Notes: generated from the sequence alone by a model not told the origin. Shown: positions 24,810 through 34,512, counted from the stretch's first letter. The stretch is 64,000 nucleotides of DNA from B30-G6 sp964633115 (GCA_964633115.1 CAZWEO010000005.1:18249-82248), one strand, 5' to 3'. Program-made: numbers and translations.

Positions 24810-26105
24810 ATGGAAACCAGTGACGTAATCATCCTTTGCATACTTCTGGGTTGCATGGCGACCTATATTCCCGTATTCATGTGCCTCTTTTTCACGGCAG
24901 TGCTCGGTTTCGTCATTTTTACGGATCTACCGTTGCTGCTGCTGGCCCAAACCCTGTTTCGTTCCATGGATAACTTCGCCTTGGTGGTCGTGCTCTTTTT
25001 TATCCTCTGCGGTAACATTATGACGGCCGGGAGTATCGTTGAAAAACTGATAAAGGCTGCCAATACCATGGTGAGCTGGTTGCCAGGGGGTCTGGGCATG
25101 GCCGGTGTCATCGCCTGCGGCCTGTTCGGCGCCATATCGGGTTCAACTGTGGCTACCGTTGTGGCACTGGGTGGATTTATGATTCCGGCCTTGATCAAAA
25201 ACGGCTACCCGGAAAAATACACCATGGGCTTGATGACCACATCGCCCAATCTAGGTGTCATTATCCCACCCAGTATCGGCATGATTCTCTACAGCATGAT
25301 CAGCAATGTAAGCCTGGAAGGCTTGTTTATGACCGGGTTTATTCCCGGGCTGCTTATCATCATGGGCGTCTGCGGCTACACCTATCTGAAGTTCCGCAAG
25401 CGGACGGAAATAACCCGGATGCCGGTACCCACCTTCGGGGAAACCATAGCTGTGTTGAAAGAGTGCTTCTGGGCCCTGATGCTGCCCGTTATCATTTTCG
25501 GCGGTATTTTTTCAGGGGCATTCACGGCCAACGAAGCTGCTGTGGTTGCCAGCGTCTATGCCTTTGTCGTCGAGATATTCATTCATAAATCCATCAAATG
25601 GAATCAGGTCAAGGAAATAACGGTTTCATCTGCGGTCACTTCGGCATCACTCTTGATTATCGTAGCCGGCGCCACCTGCTTTGGCCGCTTGTTGACCTTA
25701 GAGAGCATTCCCGGTCGAATCACCGAAACGGTTTTGGCTGCTATTCAATCACCCATGGTGTTTTTATTTGCCATGAACGCTTTACTCCTGATTGTTGGGA
25801 TGTTCATGGATATTATTTCTGCCACAATGATTCTGGGACCCGTGTTCCTTCCCATGTTGGGTGCTTTTGACATTAATTGGATGCATTTCGGCCTCATCAT
25901 GACCGTCAATCTAGCCATCGGATATTGCACACCGCCCATGGGCGTCAGCTTATATATCACCGGTGCCATAGCCAACCGCAACCTGATATATGTATCCAAG
26001 GCTGTGATTCCATTTATCATTATCCAAATGATTGTTTTGGGTATTATCACCTACATGCCTGATTTAGTGCTTTGGATGCCCCGGTTTTTCGGCTATCTTG
26101 ATTAA
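24810..26105 (+). CDS. dctM: TRAP transporter large permease (DctM family)
   Basis: The ion-coupled transport subunit, 431 residues with about 12 hydrophobic helices. Family hallmarks include GAISGSTVATVVALGG (residues 110-126), TTSPNLGVIIPPSIGMILY and NLAIGYCTPPMGVSLY. It lies 107 bases after dctQ and is followed by a terminator. Confidence 0.95.
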   Translation: METSDVIILCILLGCMATYIPVFMCLFFTAVLGFVIFTDLPLLLLAQTLFRSMDNFALVVVLFFILCGNIMTAGSIVEKLIKAANTMVSWLPGGLGMAGVIACGLFGAISGSTVATVVALGGFMIPALIKNGYPEKYTMGLMTTSPNLGVIIPPSIGMILYSMISNVSLEGLFMTGFIPGLLIIMGVCGYTYLKFRKRTEITRMPVPTFGETIAVLKECFWALMLPVIIFGGIFSGAFTANEAAVVASVYAFVVEIFIHKSIKWNQVKEITVSSAVTSASLLIIVAGATCFGRLLTLESIPGRITETVLAAIQSPMVFLFAMNALLLIVGMFMDIISATMILGPVFLPMLGAFDINWMHFGLIMTVNLAIGYCTPPMGVSLYITGAIANRNLIYVSKAVIPFIIIQMIVLGIITYMPDLVLWMPRFFGYLD

Positions 26106-26140
26106 GCGTTTTATATTTTTTTATGATTGCAGATCAATTC

Positions 26141-26178
26141 AATCAGCGACCATCTTTCAAAGGTGGTCGCTGATTTGC
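26141..26178 (+). terminator. Terminator of the TRAP operon
   Basis: A perfect 12-bp stem AATCAGCGACCA (26141-26152) with 26164-26175, extended inside the loop by CTTT/AAAG-type pairs, with a short T-rich tail. Located 35 bases after dctM. Confidence 0.7.
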
Positions 26179-26180
26179 TT

Positions 26181-26347
26181 TATCCGCCTTCGCAGCAGAC
26201 CTTCGGCTTGCACATGGATATGAATGCCAAAAATAAGATAAACGTTGCGGCGCGATGTCACCCCAGAAATAAGGCGGATAACCGCGACGTAGCCGAAGGC
26301 GAAGTCGGGTATTTAAATTGGAACCCCATTTTACCCGTGGGGTTCCA
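26181..26347. repeat. Nested inverted repeats upstream of the glutaryl-CoA dehydrogenase promoter
   Basis: The interval 26106-26524 has no gene. Arms seen: TATCCGCCTT (26181-26190) with AAGGCGGATA (26271-26280); CTTCGGCT (26201-26208) with AGCCGAAG (26291-26298); and TGGAACCCCA (26319-26328) with TGGGGTTCCA (26338-26347). The last hairpin ends 26 bases before the -35 box. It may be a decayed mobile palindrome or an operator region. Confidence 0.55.
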
Positions 26348-26373
26348 TAACTATAATGTAGTTACAAAATAGC

Positions 26374-26403
26374 TTGACATGGTTTTGGGGTTATTGCTAT
26401 ATT
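26374..26403 (+). promoter_or_regulatory. Strong predicted sigma-70 promoter for glutaryl-CoA dehydrogenase
   Basis: TTGACA (26374-26379), 18-base spacer, TATATT (26398-26403). It leaves a leader of about 115 bases before the ATG at 26525, which has AGGAGGCG upstream. Confidence 0.6.
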
Positions 26404-26524
26404 CTCGCAACCCATCCAGAAATGATTCAATAAAAATATTGATATAAATCAATTGGTTAAATTAATTCACGGTGTGGCTACTTAAATGCTTAGCATGCCG
26501 GGTTTGAAATTAGGAGGCGAATAA

Positions 26525-27688
26525 ATGGATTTTGGACTATCCAAAGAAATGGAAATGCTCAGAAAAGCTGTTCGGGAGTTTGCTACCAAAAAAATAGCGC
26601 CTTATGCTGATCAATGGGATGCCGAGCATTATTTTCCCTACAAAGAGGCTATCAAGCCCATGGGTGAGCTGGGTTTTTTTGGTACTGTGATTCCCGAAGA
26701 GTATGATGGCGATGATATGGGTTGGCTGGCGACTGTGATTGTCACGGAAGAAATAGCCCGGGCATCGAGTTCATTACGGGTTCAAATCAATATGCAAGCC
26801 CTCGGTTGCGCCTACACTATCTTGACTTATGGCAGCGATGAGGTCAAATCTAAATATATCCAGAAACTTGTGAATGCCGATTACATTGGCGGATTTGGCA
26901 TTACTGAGCCAGATGCTGGTTCCGATGTCATGGCCATGGTATCCACGGCCGAAGATAAAGGTGATCACTGGTTGCTGAATGGTTCCAAAACATGGATATC
27001 CAATGCTAATATCGCCGATGTCATCATTTACTATGCCTATACCGATGTTTCCAAGGGCTCCAAAGGATTATCGGCATTTGTGGTGGAGATGAAGAATTTC
27101 AATGGAATCAAAACTTCTAGCTTGGATAAAATGGGATCGCATTCATCCCCGACCGGAGAGGTTTTCCTGGACAACACCAAAGTTCCCAAGGAGAATATCC
27201 TGGGTAAGCCCGGCGATGGCGCCAAAATCGTTTTCGGATCGCTGAATCAGACGCGGCTATCGGCAGCTGCCGGTGCTGTCGGGGTTTCACAGGCTTTCCT
27301 GGATGTGGCTACCAAGTATTGCAACGAGAGAAAACAGTTTGGTAAACCCATCGGGCAGTTCCAAATGAACCAGGATATGATTGCCCAAATGGCCACGGAA
27401 ATAGATGCAGCCCGATTGTTGGTTTACAAGGGTGCCTGGCGCAAGGATCAAGGCCAATTGAATAACGGACTCGATGTGGCCAAAGCCAAGTATTTTGCCG
27501 GCGAAGTCGTCACCAAGTGCGCCAATTATGCCATGAAGATTCTGGGAGCCTATGGATATTCCACCGAATATCCGGTAGCGCGTTTTTATAAAGATACGCC
27601 GACTTATTTTATCGTGGAAGGTTCGGCCAATATTTGTAAATGGATTGTGGCCTTGGATCAGTTGGGATACCGTAAGGCCAACCGATAA
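26525..27688 (+). CDS. Glutaryl-CoA dehydrogenase, probable non-decarboxylating (glutaconyl-CoA-forming) type
   Basis: A 387-residue acyl-CoA dehydrogenase (FAD): GGFGITEPDAGSD, KTWISNANIAD and RKQFGKPIGQFQ are family motifs. The catalytic Glu365 is preceded by Val (IVEGSANIC). In the Desulfococcus multivorans enzyme a Tyr-to-Val exchange next to the base is the published key change that prevents decarboxylation; decarboxylating enzymes have Tyr-Glu there. An Arg (Arg85, SSSLRVQINMQ) is placed to hold the substrate carboxylate. Product would be glutaconyl-CoA. gcdA lies two genes downstream, which supports this role in anaerobic benzoate or glutarate oxidation. Electrons would pass to ETF, which is not in the window. 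Confidence 0.82.
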   Translation: MDFGLSKEMEMLRKAVREFATKKIAPYADQWDAEHYFPYKEAIKPMGELGFFGTVIPEEYDGDDMGWLATVIVTEEIARASSSLRVQINMQALGCAYTILTYGSDEVKSKYIQKLVNADYIGGFGITEPDAGSDVMAMVSTAEDKGDHWLLNGSKTWISNANIADVIIYYAYTDVSKGSKGLSAFVVEMKNFNGIKTSSLDKMGSHSSPTGEVFLDNTKVPKENILGKPGDGAKIVFGSLNQTRLSAAAGAVGVSQAFLDVATKYCNERKQFGKPIGQFQMNQDMIAQMATEIDAARLLVYKGAWRKDQGQLNNGLDVAKAKYFAGEVVTKCANYAMKILGAYGYSTEYPVARFYKDTPTYFIVEGSANICKWIVALDQLGYRKANR

Positions 27689-27691
27689 TAC

Positions 27692-27726
27692 TAAATTTTA
27701 GGGCAGCGGTGCCGCCCTAAAATTTA
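27692..27726 (+). terminator. Inverted repeat / terminator after glutaryl-CoA dehydrogenase
   Basis: A perfect 13-bp stem from 27692-27704 (TAAATTTTAGGGC) with 27714-27726. It starts 4 bases after the stop codon. The stem end is A/T-rich, which can serve as a U-tract. Confidence 0.6.
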
Positions 27727-27728
27727 CT

Positions 27729-27790
27729 ATGGTAAGCGGCTTCCGTCTTCACCCTTCGGGCTGCGCCGAGACAAGCCGCTGTATTACCAT
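27729..27790. repeat. Bulged hairpin before the AhpD-like gene
   Basis: ATGGTA (27729-27734) with TACCAT (27785-27790), and AGCGGCTT (27735-27742) with AAGCCGCT (27773-27780), separated by a small bulge. The loop contains CTTCGGGCTGCGCCGAGAC, itself partly self-complementary. It looks like a palindromic mobile-type repeat and could affect readthrough into the next gene. Confidence 0.5.
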
Positions 27791-27825
27791 GCCGGGTTAC
27801 TAGGGCAATACAGGGAGGTGGCGGA

Positions 27826-28221
27826 TTGGATAATGAACTCGTCGAAAAAACCAAGCGGACGGCCGAGCTGTACTTCAAAGATGTGAAGGGCGAACGGCCT
27901 TTTGACCTATGGCGGGCATTTGACAAGGATCTGGCCAAAGATCTTAGCTTGTTTATCACTGGGAGCATGTATGCCCGGGAGAAACTTCCCCACCCGACGC
28001 GTCAGTTGGTGACGGTTGCAGCTCTCACAGTTTTATCGCGTCCTGAAGAGCTTAAGCTGCATATCGAGGCTGCCTTAAATGTGGGCTGTACCCCCGCTGA
28101 AATTGCTGAAACCATTTTTCAGACATTGGTATATGGCGGTGTGCCCTCGGCCAATACGGCGCTCAAGGTACTACGGGAAGTCCTGCAGGAAAAGGGGAGC
28201 TGGCCGCTATATCCAGAATGA
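27826..28221 (+). CDS. Carboxymuconolactone decarboxylase/AhpD-like protein (TTG start)
   Basis: A 131-residue all-helical CMD-family protein, with HIEAALNVGCTPAEIAETIFQ corresponding to the conserved helix-turn region (E..xHxxxAxxxG). It lacks the CxxC redox pair of AhpD peroxidases, so the reaction is unclear. The TTG start has GGAGG 7 bases upstream, and no ATG or GTG lies in frame. Position between the dehydrogenase and gcdA suggests an accessory role in the glutaryl/glutaconyl-CoA step. Confidence 0.75.
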   Translation: MDNELVEKTKRTAELYFKDVKGERPFDLWRAFDKDLAKDLSLFITGSMYAREKLPHPTRQLVTVAALTVLSRPEELKLHIEAALNVGCTPAEIAETIFQTLVYGGVPSANTALKVLREVLQEKGSWPLYPE

Positions 28222-28223
28222 TG

Positions 28224-28304
28224 GCTTTAGGTTTTAAGTACGCACAAGGCTTGCAGCTGAGAGCTGTGTGTCATCCTAAAACCTAACACTTAAAACTTAA
28301 AACG
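28224..28304. repeat. Imperfect inverted phrase repeat before gcdA
   Basis: Left phrase CTTTAGGTTTTAAGT (about 28225-28239) opposes the right phrase CCTAAAACCTAACACTTAAAAC (28275-28296) followed by TTAAAACG. It is the same word family as the 8404-8486 repeat in the ribosomal operon. Between the arms lies GCAGCTGAGAGCTGTG. Confidence 0.6.
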
Positions 28305-28329
28305 TTACGAAACTAAATGGAGTAATCCG

Positions 28330-30063
28330 ATGAAACCTTATTTCGAAACAATGCCTGAATTTGGGAAAATCATTAGCCATGGTCAAATTCTCAGCACCGA
28401 GGAAAATGTTCAAAAAATAAAGGAAGTGGAAACGGAGATTGAACAGGAAGTCGAAAAAGCTAAGAATGTCGGTTTCCCAGAAGAGAAAATCAATGCCCGC
28501 GGCCAATTAACCGTTTGGCAACGCTTGGAATATCTGGTCGATCCCGGTACCTGGTGCCCCTTGCATACCCTTTATAATCCCGATGATAATGCCGAAGGCA
28601 CCACCAATGTTTTTGATGGTTTGGGGAAGATATCCGGGAAATGGGCCGTTATTATCGGTTTTGACAACAAGCTGCTGGCTGGTGCCTGGGTGCCAGGACA
28701 GTATGAGAATATTTTACGGGTAACCAATCTCTCCAAACGACTTAATATCCCCTTGGTATGGTTGGTGAACTGCAGCGGTGTCAAACTGACCGAGCAGGAA
28801 AAATTTTACGCCGACCGTCGCGGCGGCGGCACCACGTTTTTCCGGCATGCTGAGCTTGAGCAGATGGGTATTCCGGTGCTGGCAGCAATCTACGGGACCA
28901 ATCCGGCTGGCGGCGGCTATCAAGGCATCAGCCCCACAATTCTTTTTGCCCATAAAAATTGCAATATTGCCGTTGGCGGCGGCGGAATTTTAAGCGGCAT
29001 GTCTCCCAAAGGCTATTTTGACGAAGACGGTGCCGAACAGTTAATTAATGCCGCTAAGCAATATAAGGCGACCCCCCCGGGTTCGACCAAAATCCACTAT
29101 GATGAAACCGGATTTTTCCGCTATGTTTACGAAGAAGAAAAGCAGGTTTTAGACGGTCTGAAAGATTATATGAAGGACATGCCGGCCTATAATCCTAAAT
29201 TTTTCCGCGTAGCTGCGCCCGCAGAACCCCGCTTTCCGGGTGAGGATCTTTATCGCCTGATTCCGTTCAATCAGAAACAAATGTATAGCTTTGATGAAGT
29301 GCTGGCTCGTTTGGTGGATAATAGCGAGCATATGGAGTTTAAGCCTGATTATGGCCCGGAAATATATACCGGCATTGTTAAGATTGATGGCTTTCCGGTG
29401 GGTATTATCGGTAACCGTCAAGGTTTTCTGGGAATGGACTACCCCGAATATGCCGATTACCCAGGTATCGGTGGCAAGCTTTACCGCCAAGGCCTGATTA
29501 AAATGAACGAATTCGTAACCTTATGCGGCCGGGATCGTTTGCCGATCGTCTGGTTCCAAGACACATCTGGAATCGATGTGGGGGATATTGCCGAAAAAGC
29601 TGAATTGTTGGGTTTGGGACAAAGTCTGATCTACTCGATTCAACAAACCGATGTTCCCCAGATATTGGTATTGTTGCGCAAAGGCACGGCTGCAGCCCAT
29701 TATGTCATGGGTGGACCTACCGACAATCGTCATAATGCGTTTACACTGGGCATCGCGACTTCGGAAATATATGTGATGCATGGGGAAACCGCTGCCGCCG
29801 CCAGTTTCTCACGGCGCCTGGTTAAAGAGAAGGATGCCGGTCGAGACCTAAAGCCCGTCATCGATAAGATGAATCAGATGGCCCAGGAGTATTATGATTA
29901 TTCCCGGCCGGTGTACTGTGCCCAAAAAGGATTTGTGGATGAGGTGGCACGCATGACTGACGTGCGCAATTATTTGGTGGCTTTTGCTGGGGCGGTCTAT
30001 CAAAACCCAACATCAATCTGCCCGCAGCATCAAATGTTGTTGCCCAGGAGTATTCGCGGATAA
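28330..30063 (+). CDS. gcdA: Glutaconyl-CoA decarboxylase alpha (carboxyltransferase) subunit
   Basis: A 577-residue biotin-dependent carboxyltransferase with two crotonase-like halves. Distinctive segments shared with Acidaminococcus GcdA are LAGAWVPGQ, YGTNPAGGGYQGISPT, MNEFVTLCGRDRLPIVW, and the C-terminal YQNPTSICPQHQMLLPR. It transfers CO2 from glutaconyl-CoA to biotin; the membrane beta subunit (sodium pump) and biotin carrier are not in this window. Together with the upstream dehydrogenase it would convert glutaryl-CoA to crotonyl-CoA while conserving the decarboxylation energy. Confidence 0.9.
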   Translation: MKPYFETMPEFGKIISHGQILSTEENVQKIKEVETEIEQEVEKAKNVGFPEEKINARGQLTVWQRLEYLVDPGTWCPLHTLYNPDDNAEGTTNVFDGLGKISGKWAVIIGFDNKLLAGAWVPGQYENILRVTNLSKRLNIPLVWLVNCSGVKLTEQEKFYADRRGGGTTFFRHAELEQMGIPVLAAIYGTNPAGGGYQGISPTILFAHKNCNIAVGGGGILSGMSPKGYFDEDGAEQLINAAKQYKATPPGSTKIHYDETGFFRYVYEEEKQVLDGLKDYMKDMPAYNPKFFRVAAPAEPRFPGEDLYRLIPFNQKQMYSFDEVLARLVDNSEHMEFKPDYGPEIYTGIVKIDGFPVGIIGNRQGFLGMDYPEYADYPGIGGKLYRQGLIKMNEFVTLCGRDRLPIVWFQDTSGIDVGDIAEKAELLGLGQSLIYSIQQTDVPQILVLLRKGTAAAHYVMGGPTDNRHNAFTLGIATSEIYVMHGETAAAASFSRRLVKEKDAGRDLKPVIDKMNQMAQEYYDYSRPVYCAQKGFVDEVARMTDVRNYLVAFAGAVYQNPTSICPQHQMLLPRSIRG

Positions 30064-30110
30064 TTTTCAAGGAAAACACCGGCTCAAAAAATGCTGGTAT
30101 TCGTTTCAAT

Positions 30111-30152
30111 AAAAACCTCGCATCAATTTTAAGTTGGTGGGAGGTTTTTTAT
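30111..30152 (+). terminator. Terminator after gcdA
   Basis: AAAAACCTC (30111-30119) with GAGGTTTTT (30141-30149), continuing inward past one G-G mismatch as CATCAA (30121-30126)/TTGGTG (30134-30139), then a T-run. Strong. Confidence 0.85.
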
Positions 30153-30198
30153 TTCGAAAATCGTTGAATCCGTCCTCTGAAAAAGGTAATTAAACCAT

Positions 30199-33100
30199 AT
30201 GTCCAATGATGTCCAAATCACCCTTGATCCGGCCCCTGGCAGCTCACTGTTGCGTCATCGGGGCGATACGCTTGTATTTGCGCTTCGGACCAACCGACCG
30301 ATACAGGGGCGGGCGTTTTTAAGAACCAACCTGGGCAGGGGACGAATTAGCAGGCAGCAGATCCGGGATGCGGTTGAAAATAAAGTGGCCCCAAGTGGCC
30401 GTGACTGGTTTGATATCCGCATGCCAGAAGTTGAGCCGCAATATTTCCGTTTACGCCTACCCCTGATTGAAGTGGGGCATTTTGAAGCCAAAGCCTTGTT
30501 TATACCCCGAGGCCAAACTGAGCCCTTGTGGGTTCCGGGCGTCAACATTTGCATCAACATCGAGCCGGCCGAAAGTTGTTGTGCCAATATCATATATAAC
30601 GCATTCGTGCGTCAATTTGGTGCAAATAAAGAAGGGCTGGGGTTTGGAGAGAACCATCTTCAAGCCATGTCAGTACTGGATGAAACCGGCTGTCATGTAA
30701 TTCCGCCATCCGGAACCTTTCGGGATTTGATTCAGGAACTCGATTTCATAATTGGGGAACTCGGCTGCCGATACATCCAACTACTACCCATTCATCCAAC
30801 ACCCACGACATTCGGCCGCATGGGACGTTTTGGGAGTCCCTATGCGGCCCTCAGTTTTACGGCAGTGGACCCGGCCTTAGCAGAATTTGACGATAGGGCC
30901 ACACCGCTGGAACAATTTCTGGAGTTGGTGCAAGCCGTTCATGCTCGCAATGCCAAGGTGTTGCTGGACATTGCTATTAACCACACCGGTTGGGCTGCAT
31001 CGTTGCATGAAACCCATCCCCAGTGGTTGGTGCGCAGCGACCAAGGCAACATCGAAGTCCCCGGTGCTTGGGGTGTGCGTTGGGAAGATTTAACCAAACT
31101 AAACTTTCAGCACCGGGATTTGTGGTGCTATATGGCTGAGGTTTTTCTGACCTGGTGTCGCCGGGGAGTGGATGGATTTCGATGCGATGCCGGGTATATG
31201 ATCCCAGCAACTGTATGGCAGTACATAATTGCTGTGGTGCGTGATCAGTTTCCAGATACAATTTTCTTCCTGGAAGGTTTGGGGGGTAAGGTGTCTGTCA
31301 CCCGGGGACTATTGGATTCAGCCAATTTCAACTGGGCATATTCCGAACTCTTCCAAAACTATAGCCAGCACGACATCGTGGCACAAATGGAATTGGCCCA
31401 GCAGATTTCACAGGGCCAAGGTTTGATGGTGCATTATGCGGAAACACATGACAATCTGCGTTTAGCTTCACGGTCACAGACCTGGGCTCGCATGCGAACA
31501 GCCCTGTGTGCACTGGCCTCATTTCAAGGGGGGTTCGGGTTTGCCAATGGTGTTGAATGGTATGCCAGCCAAAAAATCAATGTGCATGAATCGCCATCTT
31601 TAAACTGGGGCTCCGATCAAAATCAAGTAGACTATATTCGTCGCTTAAGTCAGCTGCTAAAGAAACATCCTGCTTTTTGGGATCAAAGTCGGATCGACAT
31701 CATCGATCAGACATCGGAGCATACCTTCGTTTTTTTGCGGCAGCATATGCCGACTGAGAAAAAATTACTCATCGTTGTCAATTTGGATGATAGCCGGCCG
31801 CAACGTGCTGTCTGGCCAGAGATGGATCGGATGGGAACCACCGAGTCCTGGCTCGATCTCATATCAGGCGAACGGGTAGCTGCTCGCATGCAAGCTGGAA
31901 ACATGCAGATCGATCTGCTTCCGGGCCAGGTTCTTTGCATTAGCAATGAACCGGATGGGTATGTTGATACTGCTGTTCAGGCTGATAAACCGTTTGGAAT
32001 TCCAGATCGTATCCTCCGTCAGCGTCTGCGATTAAAGACGTTGGAAGTCCAGCAAGCATACCACGATTTTGGCGATATGGATGATTGGGATGTAGATATC
32101 GCCAGCAGGCAGTTGCGGGAGGACCCACTGGATTTTTGCCGCCGGATGAATTCCCACAGTGGAGAATCCCGCACGATCCATTGGTGCTGGCCTCAAGACT
32201 GCCGCCGAGAGGTGATGCTACCACCACATCATTTCTTGTATTTAAAATCGCCCCACCCATTTAAGGTAAAGATTGGTCAGGGACAACAGATATGGGTGTC
32301 TGAAACTTCGCTACCGTCACGACATGATTTTCACTGGGCCCTAATCAAGCCTTTTCCGGTGTCTGATGCCATGCGTGAATTGAACATGAATTTGTCGGTC
32401 TATGCCCTTGAAAAATGTCAGCAGGTGGATGCGCGTTTAATGTTGTTGCCGAACAGGTTGTCGGACTTCAACCTGACTTACTCCCGCCGATGCATTGATA
32501 GTTCCCAGCAGCGGTTGCTGCTATCCAACGTGCGCGGGGCGGCCTGCTTTTTGCCACTTGCCTGGGGTCGACAATATAGCCGCTACGATAGTGTGTTGGC
32601 AGCCAACATTCATCCGCAATTGCCCGTTGACCGCTGGATCATGTTTACACGCTTACGGGCTTGGGTTGTGTATCAGGATTACTCGCAATCCCTTGACATG
32701 GACTGTCTAACATCTTTTGGCCTAAACCGAGCACTGCAGGGTGATTGGTCTTTCCAGGTGCCCACGGGCTGTGGAACGCATGTCATCCTGCAACTTTGGG
32801 TTCACTTGCACAAGGATTCCAATCTGATTCAATTCGAAGTGCGAAGATGCCCCCAAAACGGGGAGCAGGGCCGACTTTCTAATGCAGAAACTGTCGAGAT
32901 CATTTTACGTCCAGATATTGAAAACCGATCTTTTCATGCCAATACCAAAGCCTACCGGGATGTTGAGAATGCATGGCCACAGGCGGTCTCATCCCAGAAA
33001 GATGGATTTACTTTTAAACCGGATAATTCTCACTGTTTGAATATGGTTCAACCAGGGGGTGAATTTGTTACCGAGCCAGAATGGCATTATATGATTCACC

Positions 33101-34512
33101 GAACTGAGGATGCTGATCGGGGCTTTGATCCCCACGGCGATTTATTTAGTCCTGGGTATTTCAGGATTCAGATCCAGGGCGGCGAACAAGCCAGTTTGCA
33201 TGCGTGGGTAGGTGAACAAAAAGCGCAAGCAGCACTCAATCTATATGAAAATGCAGGAACCCATCAAGGTGGGCGCCCAAAACCGGAAGAATCTTCGTCC
33301 CAATCCATAAAGGAAGTTCTGATTGCCGCACTTAGCCAGTATGTCGTGCACAGGGGCGAACACCAGACTATCATTGCCGGATTTCCCTGGTTTCTGGATT
33401 GGGGCCGCGATGCTATCATCGTTACGCGGGCTCTGATCGCCTCAGGTAAAATCGAGGCGGCGCGTCAGGTCTTGGGGCTTTTTGGCGGTTATGAAGAAGA
33501 TGGCAGCCTGCCCAATATGCTTCAAGGAATGCAAACCTCAAACCGGGATACTTCGGACGCTCCCTTGTGGTTTATTGTTGCTATCCAGGATTTGTTGGAA
33601 AAAGAAGGCGATCATTCCTGGCTGGACGAAACGTATGCACAGCGTATGATTAAAGAGATCATCACATCCATCGCCGAAGCCTATATTCGGGGAACCCATA
33701 ATGGCATTCACATGGATCCGGAATCGGGATTAATTTTCAGCCCATCCCACTATACCTGGATGGATACGAATCACCCCGCCGGCACACCCCGGGAAGGCTA
33801 TGCCATTGAAATCCAGGCCTTGTGGTACGCAGCACTACAATTACTCGCTAAAATCGATGCCAAAGAGAAGCGTTGGGCACAGTTGGCTGCCCAAGTACAA
33901 ACCTCGATTGCGGCGTTTTTTTGGTTGCCATCAGAGGGTTTTTTAGCAGACTGCCTATACGCAAAAGCGGGTACACCAGCTCGAGCAGCAGAACCCGATG
34001 ACGCGCTACGCCCGAATCAGTTGCTGGCTGTGACCTTAGGCGCTTTCTCAAAATCATCGCATTGCCAAACATTGCTAGAATCTTGTCAGACCTTACTCAT
34101 ACCTGGTGCCATTCGAAGCTTGGCCGACCGTCCCTTAAGGCGTCCACTGGAAATATTTCATAATGGGCAGCAATTGGGTGATCCGCATGCGCCCTATCAA
34201 GGTCGTTATCAGGGCGATGAAGACACCCAGCGAAAACCAGCTTATCACAATGGCACTGCCTGGACCTGGCTATTTCCATCCTTTTGCGAGGCTTGGGCCA
34301 AAGTTTTCGGTCCCGCAGCAACCCCAACGGCAATGGCTTGGTTGAACAGCATCATCGTCTTACTGCAAGAAGGATGTGTCGGTCACCTTCCCGAAATTAT
34401 AGATGGCGATCTGCCCCACAAACAGCGCGGTTGCCCGGCTCAAGCCTGGGGGGTCAGTGAGGCTTTGCGGGTATGGCTGAAACTTGAGCAGGATCTACAG
34501 GACCAAGAATAA
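30199..34512 (+). CDS. Bifunctional glycogen debranching enzyme, GH13 + GH133 fusion
   Basis: A 1437-residue cytoplasmic enzyme. The N-terminal half (about residues 140-590) is a GH13 alpha-amylase/glucanotransferase domain with LDIAINHTG (254-262), GVDGFRCDAGYM (nucleophile Asp near 330), FLEGLGG (acid/base Glu near 359) and AETHDN (near 414-419). The C-terminal third (about 1030-1430) is an amylo-alpha-1,6-glucosidase (GH133) domain with WFLDWGRDAII near 1065 and DEDTQRKPAYHNGTAWTWL. The two activities on one chain match the debranching logic of eukaryotic AGL: move a short oligosaccharide, then release the branch glucose. It is the first gene of the glycogen island. Confidence 0.88.
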   Translation: MSNDVQITLDPAPGSSLLRHRGDTLVFALRTNRPIQGRAFLRTNLGRGRISRQQIRDAVENKVAPSGRDWFDIRMPEVEPQYFRLRLPLIEVGHFEAKALFIPRGQTEPLWVPGVNICINIEPAESCCANIIYNAFVRQFGANKEGLGFGENHLQAMSVLDETGCHVIPPSGTFRDLIQELDFIIGELGCRYIQLLPIHPTPTTFGRMGRFGSPYAALSFTAVDPALAEFDDRATPLEQFLELVQAVHARNAKVLLDIAINHTGWAASLHETHPQWLVRSDQGNIEVPGAWGVRWEDLTKLNFQHRDLWCYMAEVFLTWCRRGVDGFRCDAGYMIPATVWQYIIAVVRDQFPDTIFFLEGLGGKVSVTRGLLDSANFNWAYSELFQNYSQHDIVAQMELAQQISQGQGLMVHYAETHDNLRLASRSQTWARMRTALCALASFQGGFGFANGVEWYASQKINVHESPSLNWGSDQNQVDYIRRLSQLLKKHPAFWDQSRIDIIDQTSEHTFVFLRQHMPTEKKLLIVVNLDDSRPQRAVWPEMDRMGTTESWLDLISGERVAARMQAGNMQIDLLPGQVLCISNEPDGYVDTAVQADKPFGIPDRILRQRLRLKTLEVQQAYHDFGDMDDWDVDIASRQLREDPLDFCRRMNSHSGESRTIHWCWPQDCRREVMLPPHHFLYLKSPHPFKVKIGQGQQIWVSETSLPSRHDFHWALIKPFPVSDAMRELNMNLSVYALEKCQQVDARLMLLPNRLSDFNLTYSRRCIDSSQQRLLLSNVRGAACFLPLAWGRQYSRYDSVLAANIHPQLPVDRWIMFTRLRAWVVYQDYSQSLDMDCLTSFGLNRALQGDWSFQVPTGCGTHVILQLWVHLHKDSNLIQFEVRRCPQNGEQGRLSNAETVEIILRPDIENRSFHANTKAYRDVENAWPQAVSSQKDGFTFKPDNSHCLNMVQPGGEFVTEPEWHYMIHRTEDADRGFDPHGDLFSPGYFRIQIQGGEQASLHAWVGEQKAQAALNLYENAGTHQGGRPKPEESSSQSIKEVLIAALSQYVVHRGEHQTIIAGFPWFLDWGRDAIIVTRALIASGKIEAARQVLGLFGGYEEDGSLPNMLQGMQTSNRDTSDAPLWFIVAIQDLLEKEGDHSWLDETYAQRMIKEIITSIAEAYIRGTHNGIHMDPESGLIFSPSHYTWMDTNHPAGTPREGYAIEIQALWYAALQLLAKIDAKEKRWAQLAAQVQTSIAAFFWLPSEGFLADCLYAKAGTPARAAEPDDALRPNQLLAVTLGAFSKSSHCQTLLESCQTLLIPGAIRSLADRPLRRPLEIFHNGQQLGDPHAPYQGRYQGDEDTQRKPAYHNGTAWTWLFPSFCEAWAKVFGPAATPTAMAWLNSIIVLLQEGCVGHLPEIIDGDLPHKQRGCPAQAWGVSEALRVWLKLEQDLQDQE

